64,000 nt of DNA, from contig VZRS01012609.1 in assembly GCA_013398055.1 (NCBI GenBank), positions 250,937-314,936 on the forward strand, in the 5' to 3' direction. The stretch comes from Ifrita kowaldi. Its lineage: Eukaryota; Chordata; Aves; Passeriformes; Cinclosomatidae. Position numbers and translations under genes: made by a program. Each line of letters starts with the position of its first letter. The stretch's first letter is position 1. Positions 13,001 through 24,327 of the stretch are shown piece by piece. The notes beneath the pieces are model-generated. The model searched no databases. It was not told where the DNA came from and worked only from the letters and a program-made list of their open reading frames with translations.

Positions 13001-16000
13001 ATAATCTGGTGGGAAAGGTATGTTGGAGGACAGGAGAAAGAACAGGCTTTTTTGATTTCTGGAGAATAGCTGAAGTAAATTCCTATTCTCTGACTTTTAT
13101 CCCTTGTATAAGATGTCTTGTGAGCTTAAATTAAATGTGATCTACAGCAACAATATTTTTACTAAATCTCAAGTCCAAGCTCATAAGTTCATGGAGTCAC
13201 CACAGCACCACAAAATTTGAACATGTTTTTACCTGCGAGACTCCCGGAAAAGAAGCTTTTGGGTTTGAATTCAGCTATAGACAGAGCCACAGTGTTTGAG
13301 CCTCTGTTGTTTAATGAGCAGCCACTTCTCAGCAGAGGAATTTAGGCTGTCATGGGACTGGAAGAAAACTCTCACTCGAGCCAGTCATAGCAGTCCCACA
13401 GTCACATCAAGCCTTCCAAGCCACATGGCTTTCCAATAAACTTTGGGATAAGTCTCTCAGCTACTGCTATTATGGCAAGAATTGAATTTCAATCAGGGAC
13501 CAAATCTCATGGTCATCAAATTGCTATGGACGTGAAGAGAAAGGGCTCTCTCCCACTCCAAACACAACAATAGATGGACACAGATGGGTGAGTGGAGGGA
13601 AACAATAGGAGATTCACATCATGAAGCAGCAGCAGAGGAGAAGTTAGCCATCTAGTCTCAGCTAGCTGTCTAGGCACAAGGGTTTGTTGGCTGGACTGTG
13701 AACTGGAACAGGGAAGTAATCCAGTTTCTTCAAGCCCAGTCCTCTGCAAGCTGCAGCAGTTCCCAGAGCCACTGCGCAACACAACTGCATGGGCTGCTGC
13801 GTTATCCCAGCTGGAAAGATGGTGCTAAGGTATGGGACATGACAGCAAAATAAAAATACTACAAGCTGATCCTGTTGGTGAAAATTGTGTACTGAAACAA
13901 GAGTTGCAGAGTGTTTGCCTCTGATAAGGAGTCTCCTGGTTTACCACTTGGCATGGGTAATGGTGCAGCACTACCATGTCCATCCAGGGCTACTTGTGGA
14001 TTTTTTCCAGGGGGATTTTCAGCTCTTGAGCCAGCAATTTTTCTGTCTTTGAGACAGCTTATGCATCATTAATGACACATGCACCTGAACCCAGAAACTC
14101 TTGTCAGAGATGAATAAGTGGGGTTATGATAAGACTTATTTTCATACGGATAAAAAGAATATCCAGAGCTATAAATATTGCTAACCAATGCTAACCTTTG
14201 TTGTTCAACCTCATTTTTCAAAGTTTAAGACAAAATCTAAATATTACAGATATAAAACAGATCTACTGGCGTAGGAAAGGGGAGAAAATGAGAAACACTA
14301 CCACTTGCCTCCCAATTAAGTGAATCTTAAACCTTTCTCTAGACAGCCAAACCCACGCCTTCGTGGAGATTTGGAACCAGAGGCCAGATGAGCCTTTGCT
14401 CAGCTCCAGGAGCTCTCGTCCTCTTGCTTTCTGTTGACTGTATGGATTTCTGCTGGAATGTGGATCACATAATTAGTGCCATACTAATGGACAAGAGATT
14501 CATCATGATCATTCCTGAACCCGACAGGGTCTTCAAAAATTCCTGAAAGAAAACAGGAAGCTGCCAAAAAGAAGTGGACATCTCTGGTCCAACAGTTGGC
14601 TCTTTTGTTTGAAACCAAGAAAAGCACCATTCAGGACTCTAATTGATTAAAACTGAGTGCAATTGCCAGAGCACCAATAATTGCGGGAAGAGGGCAACGG
14701 TCACCCTAACGCGTTGTCACTTCAGAGGAAGTTGAACACTAACAACCGACCAAGCAGCATTAGTTAAAAGTAACCTTTTCATGACCCCTGATTTCTCCTA
14801 GAGGAAATATTTCCTACAGAATTTGTATTACGGTTTGCAATGCTAGTGCATTTGTCTTTGAATACCTTATTTATTTTAAATTTTAAAATATGCAGAACTC
14901 TTCACTGCTCCATTCTGGCTGTGCACTCTAAATGCCTTCTGTCGTGATTTTCAGATGAACCCTGGGCATTTTGCAGCTCATCTAAATTTGTCCCATCCTT
15001 CCTGTTTGTTCACAATAAAACCACTTCTTTTGCTAACTTTTCTGCAGCTGCCGTTTCTCCTACTTGTATTTTTTTTCTTGATTACTTATCCACGATTAAC
15101 TCTCACTTAGTTTCACTTTTTCATTCACTCACTTATGTGTAACATACACATCTTCCTTTTCCACAATGTTATGTTCAGCATTGCAAGAATGCTGATAGTC
15201 CCATAAACTTTATGTTTTTCTTCCAGCCTGAAGGTTGGATTAGCATGTAACCCTGGAATCACCACTCTTATTTACACAGGGGGAAAAAGAAAATGTATTG
15301 CACTTTAGGCTTTTTCAGTAAAGATGTAAAATTTAACACTACTTTGGAAAACCTGGTGCAAGGAAAATGCACTCAAAATATTTTGTTGAAAAAATTTACC
15401 ATTTTAAAAAGGATTTTAAGTTCTCTGAAAACATATCTACCCTTCAGGTCATCTGGATTCTTTGTTTTTAAAGGAATTACTTTTTCAATTGTGCTAGAAT
15501 CTCTGAAAGTTTGATGCTAGCTTTGTTTTATTTTTCTTTGGTGACACATTTCTTACATTCCCTTATTCTGCTAAGTGATGTATACATATTAAAATACCTC
15601 TTTTGAAACCTCCAATCTTTATTACAAAGAAGAATCAAACCAAGAAGACAAATACCAGCACCTTGGTATACCAACATCTTGAATACCAGCATCTCTATAC
15701 TCTCATATTTTTCTACTTCAGATTGTACCTTGGCCTTTTATTATTGTTTACAGTGTTGTCTAAAAACACACTGCAAGCATTTAAAACCTTTTTATATGTT
15801 GCCAAATTGCCAGACACCTCTAGAAGACTGTGTAAATATCAAAGTATTAATAACTTCATATTAATTAAAATATCAATTAATAAACCTTCTCTTTGCTGGT
15901 GAAAAGTGGAATCACGAGAAGTAATCTCATTCTGAAAAGACAGAATAAAACCTCATTAATGAAGAGGCCCGTAATTTAGAAATATCTGCAAACCCAGGGA

Positions 16001-19000
16001 AACCTTGTGAGGAAGGAGAGAATTTTAGGTGCAGAGAAACAGAATGATCAAATTAGAGAGGCTTCAACCATAAGTAGGAGAGTACTTTGCCTCTGCTCTT
16101 CCCTATACCAAAATCAGCTCACAAAGTAGAGGTGATTCCAGAGCAAGAATGGGACAAAGAGGCTTCCCCTGCAAGCAGGAAGGAGAAGAAACATGAATTA
16201 CTAAGTAGGTTGGAGGCAGCTGACACCAGAAGAAATTGGATGACACATCTCTTAGAGCTTTGGGAGAGAAGAAGACCAATAACCTCCGAGTGATGTGATT
16301 CAATGAAGAATGGTGGACAAAAGCATCTATATTTGGGGGATTGTATCCTTGTACTGGAGTAGGCAAATTCATCCAGATCATCATCGTGACCTGAACATCC
16401 TCCACGGTGGACAACATGGCTGTATCCCAGCCCGACCAGGTAAGTTATTTCAACGCAACTAAACTGAAATAAGAGAAAAAGGTCCCTGGGAAGTATGAAG
16501 GATAAGGGGATTTTTGCTGGGTCTACATTCAAGCATCTCTTCACCTAGAAGTAGGAGAGGGAATACAACTTTTGACCCTAAAAATAGACTTTCATTTTGG
16601 GCACTGCTGCCACCAATGCATGTGGTGGGGGAAGTGCTTGTCTACACTAAAACATTATCTTCTGCCTGCATCCAGGTGTGCTTCTTTTTTGGTGGAAAGA
16701 TTTTTTAACATGCAAAAATACTACTTTTGTCCTAAAAAAAACTGTTTCCTTGTTCCAAGTTGACCCAAAACCTTGCAAGTTGTCTCCTTTCCTCTCTGGT
16801 CTTAAAATAATATTGGACACTTATCCCTGTCTTTCATCAGTATCAAAGTGGTACATTCCTCCCCTTCAGGACTCTGTGTCTTAGCTCCTTTTTTCAGTTG
16901 AGGTAGATAATGTATTTGGGATTCGTTTCTAACATTCAAAAGCTTTTAGGTAACACGTCTGTTTTGTAAGAGTAGCACACACTATCCTAAGTGTTGGGGA
17001 CAGAAGGGAATATTGGGCTGTTGCAGACTCTATCTCCACAAAGGGGAAGCAGTCATTCCTCTGGGGTCAAAGTCCAGAGGGTCTGCACTTTGTTCATTCT
17101 CTGCTGCCTGCAAACAGGGAATCAGGAAACATAAACACCCACAAGATAAAAGCAAAACCTAAACCTAGAGAAACAAGCAGTGTTGATCTAACTCTGGGTT
17201 AGACCCTTGCAACACACACTGGAGTCTGCCATCAGCTACTGCAGGTCACGCTACAGTGGAGGAAGGGACTTATCACGCTGAGAATTACCTTTGCAGCAGA
17301 GACACTAAGAATCAGGCATAAAATCAGACACAAGGAAGGGTACGGGATAACAAAACAGTGTTATTTTACTGTGAGAAGAGCAAGAATCTTTATATGAGGG
17401 GGTGTAGTGGAGAACGTCAGGTATGTACATAAAATAAAAGGTTGTTGCAACAAACCCAGAATATTTTGCTAATCTTCACTGAGAAATCAGCATGAAAAAT
17501 TCATCATTGCAAAGTCAGTTTGCCCTGTCCTATCAGTTACCCAATCTATTTGACTCAGACCATGATAAAGAGAAAGGTAAAAGATAGTGATTTCTGATGG
17601 ACTTCCCTGGAGAACTTGTTGCCCAAGGGGAAAGGTCTGGCTCAGCAGAGGGTTTGCAGAGCTCGGCAGCTGTGTGTCTGTGGGGTGCACACAGGGAATA
17701 CAGACATCTACTGTTCTCCCTCTACAAGTTTGTCTTAGCCTTTATTCTGCTCCTCATCCATTGCTTTGTAGGCCTGATCTGTCAGGCCTGATCTTTGGCC
17801 CCATTTAGTCAAAGCTCTTGTAGTGATCTGGCTTATCATAAACCTGGTCATTCTAAATTTGACTGCTCCGTCTCCTACCAGCATCACATTGGTGTCACTG
17901 AGTCTAGATATTCACTAGCTTCATAAGCCCTGATGTTCATCTCCATTTTTTGGAGTGTGTAAAGGAAAAACTCATCCAGGCTGGAATAGGGAAGAAAAAA
18001 TCTGACAAGTCAGGAACAAAAAAAGAAAGTAAAAAATGGACCAAATGACAAGCCTTGAGAATTCAAAGATGAAATTTGAGCAATTAACTCCCTCTATTTG
18101 TCCTTCAGGTTGGACTTTATGTGATTATATGACACCACACCTCTCTTCTGCTCTGTAACTCATTTGTCAGATCCTGATTTGCCTGGGGACAGGTAGGAGA
18201 GATGCTGCAGCACGGGCAACATGTCCCTGTTCCTGGGGCCCTCAAAGCCATGCTCCCCTCAAAGCCACTCTGCTGCACCCAGCACCAGCTCCCTAGCAAG
18301 GCATACGCCAGGTGTGCAGTCTACTTTGCGACTTCAATCACGTGCTAGAACTGGATAAATCTGAGAAGTCAGAGGGCACAGTGAGCATGAAGGACAAGTA
18401 GGTATGTCCTTACATAAACATCATCTGACAGAGAGGAGAATGGTGTCTTCTGCTTTCAAAGAAAGCAGTTGGAATCAAGCTCAGAAATTCTCTGCAGCTA
18501 TCATAACTCAGCCATACTGCACAGAAACCTGAAGACGCAGAAATGATGCAGTATGAAAGTGATAGGAGTATTGCAGTTTGGCTTAAAATTGCACTGGGAA
18601 TTGGAATTTCACATTTCTGAGATGTGTGTGCTTCAGCTCACAGACACCATGTATTAATAGCTACTTCCCACAGATAAGGTTGTTAGAAAAGGTTCAGCAA
18701 AGTGGTAACATGCATGAGCCCTCTCTCCAAGAGCTAGATCTTGTAAAAGTATATGCTTCCCACTGGCTTTATGGAGAATTTTTCTTTTGGATGCTTGGAC
18801 AGCCTGCAGCTCCCAGCCCTTTCAGTTGGTTGCTCTGACAGTGGTTTGTATTTTAATATGTGATGCAAAATCACTCTATCTTAAGTCCTTATGCTGCCTG
18901 CTGTCTTAAAGAGCTGCTGTTTGTCTTCTCTGAGAGGATGCATTTCAGTGTCGAGAGAATAGATCCCAGTACAGCACAGGCAGAACTCTCCACTGCTCTG

Positions 19001-20007
19001 TGCTTTTCTCTAAGGAGCTGCATTCCTGCAAGGTGGGTGTGGAAGGCTGCCAATTCCTAGTGGCTGTCTTTCACGCCCTTATTTTATGGGTTATTACAGT
19101 AGTTACAAGGCAATGAAGCTATCAGACGTATATATCAGCTTAGGGCTGTATGCATACTTTAGGAACCAGTTTAACAATGGCTTGTATTTATGCATTTGAT
19201 TAAGAGTTCAAATACATGCGTTGAAAGAAAAGGAAACCCAGGACAGTCGAGAGCAGTTGCTGTTACAAGTGGCTGTGATTCTGTTCATCACAGCAGTGCT
19301 GGGTCATTTTACACAGGTGATCTGACTCTGGGAGCTAGTGACTTGAGGAATAGTATGAAATAGTTATATTGGTGTTATCTCTCCAACAATATTTTAGAGA
19401 CAAAAGATGAAAGGACAGAAAGTCTTTAAGAAGCTGCTTTATCAGCATGGTATCAGACTATTGTAATCTACAACTGGGGTACCAGAATATGCTTGGTAAG
19501 CATATTTTTGCCTTTTTAGGGTGGTCAAAGATCATTTGTTCCTTGCAGTAACTTACTGAAAAGAATGTAGAAGCACAGAATACTAAATTATCAGCATAGT
19601 ACAAAGTTATGTATTATTTACAAGCACAGTGTGAGCTGTCAGGTCAGTTAAATCAATTATTCACCATTTGTTCAATTTAGCTTTGTGTAAATCTTCATTT
19701 TCTCACTCAGCAAATTCCAAATTTACTACAAAGCCTTATGCCACGTCTGTAATGAGAACAGACTGAAAAGTAGAAAAAGGCAGACAGCTAACTAAATTTA
19801 TAAGCAAATGCTTGAAAAAAAGAATGATCAATGTCTACACTTTGCTTTATTTTATCTAGAGTGTGATTTTTGTGTGTAAATCATATATGATATATATATA
19901 AATTTACATTTTGAGATAGAAGTATTAAATTCCACCCATTTCTAGTCTGTTACATACAGCAAGAGATTAAGACATTCCTGTAAGTACTGAGGAACAAATC
20001 AGAAGAG
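7022..20007. other. Long unique non-coding stretch
   Basis: About 13 kb with no recognisable gene, LINE or LTR. Open frames on both strands (for example 7525-7899 and 16119-16544 on the - strand) show no family motif and have no support as exons. The stretch includes an octamer-like site at 10431-10445, a block near 14640-14770 that keeps more CpGs than its surroundings, and a small A/T palindrome near 14870-14890. GC is slightly higher at 7200-8100 and A/T dominates after about 15 kb. Confidence 0.6.
10431..10445. promoter_or_regulatory. Octamer-like POU motif pair
   Basis: The sequence ATGCAAATAATGCAT contains the classic octamer ATGCAAAT followed at once by ATGCAT, which resembles composite sites for POU-family factors. 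It sits in non-coding DNA with no promoter in view. A 15-base A/T-rich motif can arise by chance in 64 kb, so function is only a possibility. Confidence 0.2.
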
Positions 20008-20140
20008 GGATTCATAGGCTTTTAAGGCTAGAAAGGACAATTATGGACTGTGACATCTTGGATCACATAGACCACAAACTTCACATAGGGATTACTATAA
20101 CACGCCTCTGTCTTCTGATTGAACTAGACTGTATCCGAAG
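20008..20140 (-). mobile_element. Ancient amniote repeat remnant, probably CR1-like
   Basis: The + strand text GATTCATAGG, CTTTTAAGGCTAGAAAGGACAA and the following blocks to about 20136 resemble an old interspersed repeat seen in reptile and bird genomes. Its recalled form has TTTAAGGCCAGAAGGGACC followed by a GATCATCTAGTCTGACC block. The layout matches an antisense CR1-type 3' end. Divergence is high and the assignment is from memory, so family and borders are tentative. Confidence 0.5.
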
Positions 20141-22742
20141 AACTTCTTGTACTAATTTGGCCATAATATGCTGCTTCACATAGGTGGAAATATCTATATA
20201 GACCAAGGTAAAAAAGAAAAAATTGCTTATTTGTGTAACCAGAGAACCAGCAGTCAGGCGAGATCTAAAATCTGATCTGCTGCATGATGTACAACTGGAA
20301 TGCACTGTTAGGAGACGTTATTTGCTTTAGAGATTTGAGTGCAGTATTATTGAAGGAGTGTGGAAACAGTGAGGTTATCTATCTTACTTGTAAACCTCCA
20401 CTTTGCCCAAAGAAAACCCTCAGCTGAGAAGATAATTCAACCTCTCTCTTTTCCATGGTTGGCTTTTCTTCAGAGCACCCTGGCTATGTCAATGTATTGG
20501 GAAAAAGGAAAATAATAATGCATGAAAACAACTGATTTTTTAAATTATTGATTAAAGTTTACAATTCATTAGCTGAGCAAGGGGAGCTGGCCATATATAC
20601 ATTTAGTGTGGCTTGCTTGTGAAGCAAAATGAGTTGGGTCAAACTAGAAAAGCTCATATCTAAGGCTGGTCTGCTTTCGTACAGTGGTCATTACTGATTT
20701 CTGTAGTGGTCGCTGTTGTATTCACTGAAATGATGTATAATGAGGTCTCTGGTGTACTAAATAAGATTCTTTTGCTCTCTGGACTTCTCTCTTGAACAAA
20801 AAATTCTTTTATGAGGAAATATTAAATTGTGCCTTTCTTTTTCCTATGTCCAAAATTTGAGCTGAACAGAATTCTTCAAAGGAGTGCTCATAAGATGGTC
20901 CAGGCTCTGCATTTGTTTACCATGGTGTAGGATGTAGTTCTACCCCCAGCTCCTTCGGACAAAAGGTTTCCAGTTCTGTGCACACTGAATTAGGCCTCCA
21001 TAGCTGAGTTGTCTCTATGGAGCACGGCCATCCTCATGATCTGTCCTTGTCACTAAGTGCTTTGAACCTGAGTTGTGGTACTTTGAGTAGAAAAAGGAAG
21101 AGGACCTAGCATTGAGCAGAAGAATTATAACACATGGAAGACATCCCCAGAACACCAGGGAGAAAAAATCTGCAGGGTCAAAATTCTTGTATTGCATTCA
21201 TAATGTCATTCTATTAATTACAAGTGTTTAGAGAGAATGAAACAAGTAAACTATGCAATCTTCTTGGTCATTTGGTTTTAAATTTGGATTAAAAAGGTCA
21301 TAAAACTTGCCAAAAAGGAGATTGTATGAGTTTAGCTGAAAGATGGGCATATATATTCAAAGTGTTTCCATTTCTGACTGTCATAATTTCTATTGTTCCC
21401 CAAGGCCTCTGACCACCCAGAGTGATAGCTTTTGGAGCAAGGGGGATTTCTATATAATGAGGTGGGGAAGGCTGGGGACCACCTGAACAGAAGCAACACA
21501 GTTCAGTCTGTCTATACTGCATGGCAGGTAGATACTGCAAAGGTGAGAGATGGGCTGTTTGCTTTTGAGAGACCAGAATACAGGAGAGGTTTTCAGTGCT
21601 CCGCAGTGAAAGAATACTGGGAGGTGAGCTGTAAAGCTGTTTTTCTATTGCAGGTGTTTTTCTGAATTGTCAGTCTGTCACTGTGGTTGACCGGACCAAA
21701 AAGCACCAAATGGGACAAGTCATTCACTGCTGCAGGACAGGCTGCTCTCTGTGTCACAGTTACCACCTCACTGTGTGGCAGAGAGAAACCTGGATAAGCA
21801 GCATAAGTTACAGATGAGCACTTAGAAAATATAAATCATACGGTCTCAAATCTTTCCTTGGACAGAAGGACTTGGAGAGGTCTTTTAGAAGAGGTGTTGC
21901 ATACCAAAAAATGAGACCCTCTGTATTTTCTAAAGGAGTTTGATACTGAAAGAGGTGTTCAACTTAAAGCATGGCAGATGTCCTGTATTATACTGTAATT
22001 GACTTCTCATTCCTGAGTAGCCACTTACATTTTTGTGCCTTTTGTTCCTCATCAACAAGGACAAAGTGTCTCTGAAAAGTGATGAGATAATATATGCAAT
22101 TCTGAAATATAATTTAAAAATTGCACATTTCTTTGTTTCTAAATCTGGGGTATTTTGAAGGGAAAAAAAAAAAGCATTAGACATCCCAACAAAATATCAA
22201 AAGCCCGCCTCAGAAAAATATGATCACGAAGTCATTAATTATGTAAAAGTCCATCATCTTAGTTAGTTAGTGAAGCGACTTGCTCCAGAGAGTGTCCTGC
22301 AAGATGTTTTAGCCCACGGAAATTAGCATGTCAAAATATGTTGCAAGTCTGACATTTTTTTCTTGTCTATCCATGCAAGGAAGTAATCGAAGAAAATACT
22401 AAATTAAACATTCATGACAGGAACTGTTTGAAAGCTGCCATAAGAACTAACACTAATGTGTCAACTTTCCAGTCTGGTACCTTGCAGACAAGCTTTGTCC
22501 CTGACTAGTCTGTCTGTGTTTCTTGGCTATTTAAAAAGTATTGTTATTGAGAAAACACTCCTTGTTACTTAGCTAGTAATTTATTCCTTCCCTACCATTT
22601 CTAAACATGAGGGATTCTTTTTAAGTGGCAAAATCTGGCCATGTTGAAGCATGTGCCCAGTATTGTGTAGCCAAAAGAGAAACTGGCCTATAGCCTCAAA
22701 GAGACTACCAGTCCCTCAAAATCCTCTTAAAAATAAGAGCAT
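20141..22742. other. Unique non-coding sequence
   Basis: About 2.6 kb, A/T-rich, with no recognisable exon, RNA gene or transposon. A 12-base A run occurs near 22160. Open frames are short and featureless. Confidence 0.6.
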
Positions 22743-23640
22743 CGTAGAATCATAGAACAGTCTGGGGTGGAAGGGACCTTTAAAACTCATCTAGTCCAAC
22801 CACCCCACCAGAGGCAGGGACCCCTTCCATGAGACCAGGCTGCTCAAAACCTCATCCAGGCTGCCCTTGGAGATGGGACATCTACGTTCCCTTTGGGCAA
22901 CCTGTGCCTCAGAGTAAAAAATTTCTTTCTCACATCTAATCTAAATCAATCCTTTTTCTGTTTAAAACCGTTATCTCCTGCTATCACAACAGGCCCTGCT
23001 AAAAAGTCCATCCTCTTCTTTCTTACAAGCTGCCTTTAAGGATTGAGAGGTCACAAAAATGTCTTCTTGAAGCCTTCTCTTCTCCAAGCTGAACAACCCC
23101 AACTCTCTCAGCCTTTCCACACAGGATAGGTGTTCCAGTCTTCTCATCATTTTTGTGGCCCTCTGGACTCCCTCCATTTCTTTCTTGCACTAAGGACTCA
23201 AGAGTTGGACTCAGTGCTCCAGGAGGGTTTCACCAGAGCAGAGTACAGGGGAAGAATCACCTCCCTTGACCTGCTGTTCATACTTCTTTTGATGCAACCC
23301 AGGGCGTGTTGGCTCATGTCCAGCCTTTCTTCTATCACCATTCCCAAGCCCTGCTTCACAGGGCTGCTCTCAATCCTTCATCCCCCAGCCTGTATTGACG
23401 ACAGGGATTAGCCCAACTCATGGGCAGGACCTTGCACTTGGCCTTGAACCTTATGAGGTACAATGCTTCCCCTTTTCCAGTCACCAGGGACTTCGCTTGA
23501 CTTCATATATTGTATATGGCAACTACATCAGCCAACTCCCTTAGGACCAAGCGTCTCGTCAGGTCCCACAGACTTATGTATGTTTGGGTTTCTCAGATGG
23601 TCACAAACCTGATCTCTTCTCTTAGTGGGAGGGATGTACC
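22743..23640 (-). mobile_element. CR1 LINE with reverse transcriptase core deleted
   Basis: Antisense CR1. The 3' end is at about 22743, where the + strand reads AATCATAGAACAGTCTGG and GGAAGGGACC. The - strand encodes QRATKMMRRLEHLS and RLRELGLFSLEKRRL (about 23177-23030). Further along the - strand axis, the FKAKCKVL block (about 23450) directly abuts GDW, which belongs just before the reverse transcriptase domain (about 23480). The linker block DHLRNPNIHKSVGPDE follows at about 23560-23610. In an intact CR1 these two parts are separated by the whole reverse transcriptase core, estimated at some 250 codons. This copy is therefore both 5'-truncated and internally deleted, with the join near 23456-23465. 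Confidence 0.88.
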
Positions 23641-23644
23641 TGCA

Positions 23645-23696
23645 AGGTACTCTGCCAGGTACCTTGCAGCCCATCCAGGTACCTGGCAGAGTACCT
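23645..23696. repeat. 20-bp perfect inverted repeat, 12-nt loop
   Basis: Arm 23645-23664 (AGGTACTCTGCCAGGTACCT) is the exact reverse complement of 23677-23696, with the 12-base spacer TGCAGCCCATCC. Each arm also carries AGGTACCT, itself a palindrome. It lies immediately beyond the point where CR1 similarity stops, so it probably formed at or near the 5' junction of the insertion. Confidence 0.95.
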
Positions 23697-24300
23697 GCCT
23701 TGTGAAATGTACTGCTGTCTTTCAGCAGTTTCTCTGGGAAAATATTAGTAGAAATACATGCATTTGGCACTTGCTATTGAGCTACTTGGTGCAAGTCACA
23801 AGGATAGATTTTAAAACAGCTGCTGGTTCTCATTGGGAGAAATATGCCAAGCACAATGCTTCCCAAAAAAACCAACATAGTCCTGGATACTGTTTCAGCC
23901 TAGATTTCTATAGGGTCAAACATTTGAAGCAATTCAAAAGAGAGGATAAACACCATGACCCAATGCAAACATTGTCACATTACACTGGCTCTTAAAAATC
24001 CTGCTTTGCTAACAGGCAGGTTGGACTTGTTGCAAGTCCCTAGGAGGGAGAGAAGGGGAAAGGATATTTGTGTCAGTGCTCCCATTTGAAAGGCAGCTTA
24101 TGGTTTCCTGCAGATTTGGTGGATGTAACCTTGATGGAGAAGAAAAAAGGGTGTTTGCTACTTGGGCTCTGATCATTAGGAAGTGTTGGAATCAAGAGAG
24201 GCTTTCCAAGCAAAGGTTTGACAAGCAGACATTGAAGACATTCAGTCATCTTCTCATATTTTGACAAAGAAGGGGTATCTCTGAGGAGTGATTTCACACA

Positions 24301-24327
24301 AAAATAAATAAATAAATAAATAAAAAA
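24301..24327. repeat. (AAAT)n microsatellite
   Basis: About five tandem copies of a tetranucleotide AAAT/AATA unit, ending in a short A run. Confidence 0.95.

Noticed and set aside
14870..14892. 19-base A/T palindrome around TATTTTAAA
   Set aside because: Only A and T, expected by chance in such A/T-rich DNA.
16119..16544. 141-codon frame on the - strand and the charged 68-codon frame opposite it
   Set aside because: The two overlap, neither resembles a known protein, and codon use looks random.
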